Assembly (NCBI GenBank): GCA_020724525.1
Contig: DYGU01000005.1
Coordinates: 1 to 64,000, forward strand
DNA: 64,000 bases
DNA from: Dehalococcoides mccartyi
Lineage (GTDB): Bacteria > Chloroflexota > Dehalococcoidia > GIF9 > DYGU01
Reading direction: 5' to 3'
Shown: positions 61,036 to 64,000 of the stretch, piece after piece
Numbering within the stretch: the first letter of the stretch is position 1
Layout: each line of letters opens with the position of its first letter
Notes under the pieces: model-generated
Seen by the model: the letters and a program-made list of their open reading frames with translations, nothing else
Database searches by the model: none
Told to the model about the DNA's origin: nothing
Position numbers and translations under genes: made by a program

Positions 61036-61065
61036 GGGCAACCCACCACTGGCGGGGCTGCCCCC
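61036..61065 (-). terminator. Probable intrinsic terminator for the pcm operon
   Basis: On the minus strand, GGGGGCAGCCCCGCCAGTGG folds with GGGTTGCCCTC into a GC-rich hairpin (GGGCA and TGCCC arms plus a CCC/GGG inner pair). It is followed by TCTTTTATCTAT, a T-rich tail. It lies about 200 bases beyond the pcm stop. The region 61066-61271 has no accepted gene. Confidence 0.5.
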
Positions 61066-61271
61066 TTATCGTCCGATTAGCCTTGCTTATTTAGGGAAAG
61101 CACCAGTGAAGCTTGAGGTAACATCACCGCCGGGACTGCTACTGACAAAATACTCCCGGAGCCCCCTCAACCGCTTTCTGCTTCCTACCCCACCCAATCG
61201 GTACTCCTTTAAAATAGAACTTCAGGCTATCCAAAAAAGGGTGCTTCATTACAAATTTCACTGAGTCCTTC

Positions 61272-61907
61272 CTATTCTTCCCAGGCTCCCTCTCCAACAA
61301 GCGGTACGAACCGACAACCACCTAAATTCTCAATTCGGTTCTTTTTCTTAAGCCTGGTCACCTTCAAAAGTTCCTGCTGCCACCGAGAGCCCACTGGAAT
61401 TACCAGACATCCACCAATGGCTAACTGCTCTAAAAGTGCCTCAGGAACACAAGGGGCAGCTGCAGTTACAATAATACCATCATAAGGAGCCTCACAGACC
61501 CAACCTAATGTCTTCCCAGCTATATGAACTTCCACATTGCTATAGCCCAGTTTTTCCAGAACCTTTCGAGCTGATTCTGCCAGTTGGGGGATGCGCTCCA
61601 CAGTGATTACGCGCTTCACCAGTTCAGCGAGTATCGCTGCCTGATAGCCACTGCCAGTCCCTAATTCCAATACTTTATCATCAGCCTTAAGTTCCAAAGC
61701 CTCAGTCATTAAAGCTACAATAAACGGTTGTGAGATGGTCTGACCAAAACCTATAGGTAAAGGCCTATCCTCATAAGCAGCGTAGTAATAGTCCTGGAGA
61801 ACAAAAAGCTCACGAGGAATGCGTGCCATTGCTTTCAGCACTCGCTTATCTTTAATTTCCTGACCAAGGTGCTCAATCAGCCGGGCACGAGCTGCCTCTA
61901 AATCCAC
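61272..61907 (-). CDS. pcm: Protein-L-isoaspartate O-methyltransferase
   Basis: A 211-residue enzyme that repairs damaged aspartate residues using AdoMet. It has RIPRELFV, the GFGQTISQPFIVALMTEAL opening and the AdoMet site VLELGTGSGYQAAILAEL, then the YDGIIVTAAAP motif. It is last in the rpiB-62039-pcm run. Confidence 0.92.
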   Translation of the reverse strand: MDLEAARARLIEHLGQEIKDKRVLKAMARIPRELFVLQDYYYAAYEDRPLPIGFGQTISQPFIVALMTEALELKADDKVLELGTGSGYQAAILAELVKRVITVERIPQLAESARKVLEKLGYSNVEVHIAGKTLGWVCEAPYDGIIVTAAAPCVPEALLEQLAIGGCLVIPVGSRWQQELLKVTRLKKKNRIENLGGCRFVPLVGEGAWEE

Positions 61908-61936
61908 CCCTTACCACCTGTCGCATCTCTCTATCT

Positions 61937-62037
61937 GAGAGTGTCTATCAATGATTTATTTTCAATGTAGGGCAACCCTTCAGGGTCGCTTTTCTGTAGC
62001 GAGGCTAAAGCCTCGCACTACATTAGTAAACGGTCTC
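61937..62037 (-). mobile_element. 101-bp MITE-like element with 7-bp target duplication
   Basis: A second member of the hicA-element family. The ends are GAGAGTGTCTATCAATGA at the left and GAGACCGTTTACTAATGTAG read inward from the right. The flanks carry the direct repeat TCTATCT at 61930-61936 and 62038-62044. The inside has AGGCTTTAGCCT and an AACCCTTCAGGGTC-type hairpin. The right duplication contains the stop codon of the next gene. This type matches most of the block at 4439-4510 on the opposite strand. Confidence 0.8.
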
Positions 62038-62038
62038 T

Positions 62039-62296
62039 CTATCTGAGGAAAAAAGACAAAGCAATAAGCAATAAGAACATAATCCCAGCAATAATGCCAA
62101 TGCGTTTCAATTCAACTGCTACATATCCATAGCGAACGCTGGTTTCGGTTACAACTGTAGACGGTTTTGATAACGCTACCGGCTGGGGCGAAACGGACGA
62201 TGGCTTAGGCTGTCGTTCGTTTTCCTTCACCGCCAATTGCCTTAGCTTAACGCGCCGTTTATGTTTGCCTTTGCCTCGTCGCGATTTCTTCGGCAT
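62039..62296 (-). CDS. Small tail-anchored membrane protein
   Basis: An 85-residue protein with a very basic first third (MPKKSRRGKGKHKRRVKLRQ), a linker rich in Ser, Pro and Val, and a single C-terminal helix (IGIIAGIMFLLLIALSFFLR). It is not recognised. Position between pcm and rpiB and the basic N terminus suggest a ribosome- or nucleic-acid-facing membrane protein. The MITE target duplication contains its stop codon. Confidence 0.65.
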   Translation of the reverse strand: MPKKSRRGKGKHKRRVKLRQLAVKENERQPKPSSVSPQPVALSKPSTVVTETSVRYGYVAVELKRIGIIAGIMFLLLIALSFFLR

Positions 62297-62366
62297 ATTT
62301 TTGCTCCAGATTTCCTATTTTAGCCACATTTTCGGCATCTTCGCCACAACCAAAAGGAGTTGAAAA

Positions 62367-62732
62367 CTAAGTATTCAGGATCTCCTTGGCTACCGGCTCA
62401 GAGGTGAGACGCAAGCTCATTACCAGCACATTAGCATGATTCCACTCCCGGGCACCCCGAGCTTTAGCCGCATCACAACACAGGGCAGCCCTGATTCCAG
62501 GGACTTTATTAGCAATTATACTCACACCGGTACCTATCCAGCAAAAGATTATCCCTTCATCACAAGTGCCACCAGCTACCCTTTCTGCCACCTTCGGTCC
62601 AACTTCAACCCAGGTTAAATTTTCTTCACCAAGAGCACCGAAAACCTCCACTTCAAATCCTTTAGCCTTAAGCCAGGAAAGCACAAAGTTAGTTACAGGA
62701 TATCGTTCATCACTACCTACAGCTAACTTCAT
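62367..62732 (-). CDS. rpiB: RpiB/LacAB-family sugar-phosphate isomerase
   Basis: A 121-residue protein with KLAVGSDERYPVTNFV at the start, DEGIIFCWIGTGVSIIANKVPGIRA around the catalytic cysteine and AREWNHANVLVMSLR after it. RpiB interconverts ribose-5-phosphate and ribulose-5-phosphate. The usual CGTGIG active site here reads CWIGTGVS, and the protein is about 20 residues shorter than usual, so activity should be tested. The transketolase in this window would use its product. Confidence 0.8.
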   Translation of the reverse strand: MKLAVGSDERYPVTNFVLSWLKAKGFEVEVFGALGEENLTWVEVGPKVAERVAGGTCDEGIIFCWIGTGVSIIANKVPGIRAALCCDAAKARGAREWNHANVLVMSLRLTSEPVAKEILNT

Positions 62733-62754
62733 CCCTGATAATCCAGCCAGTCAT

Positions 62755-63597
62755 TTATTTAATCTTCTCATATACTTTGGTAGTCGATAAGTAAGCATGC
62801 CCTAACATCTTCTGTACCGAAGATAGAGCAACACCACTTTTGAGCCGGTGAATGGCAAAACTATGACGGAGAATATTAGGGGTTACCTTGCCCCCAAGCC
62901 CAACTTTATTGCTATATTCCTTTACGATTTGCCAGAAGCCCTGACGGGTAAGGCGCTCACCTCGCTGGTTGACAAAAAGAGCTGATTCTTCACCTTTTAT
63001 CAACATGGGACGAGCAACCTCAAGATAGTCCTTGATTATTCGCAATACTGCTTTATCAACAACGATATCACGAACCCCAGAGCGTCGACCGGAGCAGCGA
63101 ATAATACCGGTCTCAAAGTCAATATCAGTTATGTTTAAAGACATTAGCTCACTGGCTCGCAAACCAGTAGCGTAAAGTAACTCCAGCATAGCTTTATCCC
63201 GCTTAGCCTCCGGTGAAGATAACTTTGCTAGCTCAGCTAATAAGCGACGTACTTCAGATTCAGACAGAGGTCGTGGCAGAATTCTGCTGACGCGACCCAA
63301 AACTAAACTCCTTTCCATCTCCTCTGGCAACCTGTCAACTTTAAGTAAGAACTTGAGGAAGGACCGAATAGCGGCTATTTTGCGGGCTAAGGTTGTCGAC
63401 CTGTATTTCTTTTCCCGGAGTCTCAGCATATATTCCAAAAGTAGGCTACTCAAGCGTGAACGGCTTAAGTCAAAGCCTATTTCAGCACTTTCGGCAACAA
63501 ACTGATTCAGGTCATTACCATAAGCAGCTACAGTGTTTGGCGAGAATCCTTTTTCCACGGCTAAGTAGTTAAGAAAATTATCTATTTCTGCCTTCAT
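62755..63597 (-). CDS. XerC/XerD-like tyrosine recombinase
   Basis: A 280-residue site-specific recombinase, from ATG 63597 with AGGA upstream (a longer frame starts at 63627). The N-terminal SAM-like domain (IDNFLNYLAVEKGFSPNTVAAY) is followed by the catalytic domain: YATGLRASEL (Arg I), TPNILRHSF where the HxLR box stands, LGHAYLSTTKVY with the second histidine and the nucleophile tyrosine. The first histidine of HxLR is Asn here. A chromosomal dimer-resolution role is likely, but it may be a pseudo-enzyme or a weak one. Confidence 0.85.
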   Translation of the reverse strand: MKAEIDNFLNYLAVEKGFSPNTVAAYGNDLNQFVAESAEIGFDLSRSRLSSLLLEYMLRLREKKYRSTTLARKIAAIRSFLKFLLKVDRLPEEMERSLVLGRVSRILPRPLSESEVRRLLAELAKLSSPEAKRDKAMLELLYATGLRASELMSLNITDIDFETGIIRCSGRRSGVRDIVVDKAVLRIIKDYLEVARPMLIKGEESALFVNQRGERLTRQGFWQIVKEYSNKVGLGGKVTPNILRHSFAIHRLKSGVALSSVQKMLGHAYLSTTKVYEKIK

Positions 63598-63694
63598 CAC
63601 AATTCCTAATTTTAACATAACAAACACAAACTACAATCACCTAAAAGGGGGAATTTTTAAGAGCCGGTTCATATTCTAAACAAATAAACTTCTT

Positions 63695-63724
63695 TTGTCC
63701 TGTCTAAGTTTATCGTGCTACAAT
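63695..63724 (+). promoter_or_regulatory. Probable uvrC promoter
   Basis: TTGTCC (63695-63700), an 18-base spacer and TACAAT (63719-63724). The expected start lies at about 63731, four bases from the TTG codon of uvrC, so the transcript would be leaderless. No ribosome site is present. Confidence 0.45.
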
Positions 63725-63734
63725 TAAAATTGCA

Positions 63735-64000
63735 TTGCGACAACAAAATCTTCAGCCTAAAATAGTCCCTTCCAAACCTGGTATCTACCTCCTTAAAGAC
63801 GGAGAGGGCACTATCCTTTATGTCGGCAAAGCAGCTAATCTCCATAACCGGGTCAGAGCTTATTTCACTTCACCTTATACCCTGTCACCAAAGCATCAGC
63901 GCCTGATAGCTCAAATAAAAGATATCGAGTTCATAGTAACTGATTCAGAGCCAGAAGCCCTGGTTTTAGAATGTAATCTCATTAAGAAGTATCGACCCCG
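63735..64000 (+). CDS. uvrC: Excinuclease ABC subunit C, N-terminal part
   Basis: The frame runs to the window edge and encodes 88 residues: LRQQNLQPKIVPSKPGIYLL, then KDGEGTILYVGKAANLHNRV and SPKHQRLIAQIKDIEFIVTD. This is the GIY-YIG nuclease domain that makes the 3' incision in nucleotide excision repair. The start is not secure. TTG at 63735 is the first standard start in frame after a TAA at 63705-63707. The rest of the gene is outside the window. Confidence 0.88.
   Translation, partial: MRQQNLQPKIVPSKPGIYLLKDGEGTILYVGKAANLHNRVRAYFTSPYTLSPKHQRLIAQIKDIEFIVTDSEPEALVLECNLIKKYRP

Noticed and set aside
61139..61321. A 60-residue minus-strand frame after pcm
   Set aside because: It overlaps the end of pcm out of frame and shows no family pattern; the region is treated as the pcm 3' untranslated stretch.
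1..64000. CRISPR array, prophage, integron or rRNA operon
   Set aside because: No regularly spaced direct repeats, structural phage genes, integrase with attachment sites or rRNA signatures were found.

Overview
The window reads as chromosomal DNA of an anaerobic bacterium, most likely an uncultivated Dehalococcoidia-type Chloroflexota. This is inferred from gene content, not from a marker gene. Supporting signs are a CbiMNQO-type metal transporter, a very long BadF/HgdC-type activator ATPase, a membrane HdrD-like Fe-S oxidoreductase, paired crotonases, a split transketolase, a homocitrate-synthase-like protein that could be a Re-citrate synthase, RNase Y, DnaD and RicT. Base composition looks moderate and fairly even.

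Layout. 1-4.4 kb (minus): a TusA-like protein, a nickel/cobalt ECF transporter, a Fur-family regulator, dtd and fmdB. The fur and cbiM promoters carry matching TTGCAA-type operators over their -35 boxes. 4.6-9.1 kb (plus): two crotonases, a sirtuin, a wrecked acyl-CoA ligase, then hicB and a hicA toxin gene cut by a 195-bp MITE. 9.1-12.9 kb: an unknown membrane protein, a geranylgeranyl-reductase-like flavoprotein and a HepT/MntA module. 13-25 kb (minus): the activator ATPase, a histone-deacetylase-like remnant, the Hdr-like oxidoreductase, a PHP protein, YmdB, RNase Y, RecX and RecA. 25.6-31 kb: an ASST-like lipoprotein, a DUF5667-like protein, a second FmdB, a Lit-like membrane protein and a type II restriction-modification pair.

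31-43.4 kb: dnaE, a broken MFS gene, hpf, comF, thpR, split transketolase, then a minus-strand run DUF177-rpmF-fabD-DUF498-radical SAM-nusB-acpP. 43.5-51.4 kb (plus): M20 hydrolase, plsX, trxB, rplI, dnaB, a DnaD protein, a tandem DnaC-like ATPase and an HNH nuclease. 51.4-57.5 kb (minus): ricT, holB, lysA, argC, a thiolase and a histidine phosphatase with an in-frame amber codon. 57.5-61 kb (plus): the citrate/homocitrate synthase-like gene, trmO, tRNA-Gly(CCC), tRNA-Lys(TTT) and a second HEPN/nucleotidyltransferase pair. 61-64 kb: pcm, a small membrane protein, rpiB and xerD (minus), then the start of uvrC (plus).

Most genes are housekeeping genes in short, tightly packed operons. The unusual content is erosion and small-element activity. 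There are several recently broken genes: an acyl-CoA ligase, hicA, an MFS transporter, a histidine phosphatase, a nucleotidyltransferase and a deacetylase remnant. There is a family of small inverted-repeat elements with 7-bp target duplications and other dispersed palindromes. Three genes have a promoter -10 box so close to the start codon that they look leaderless. I found no CRISPR array, prophage, rRNA or replication origin.
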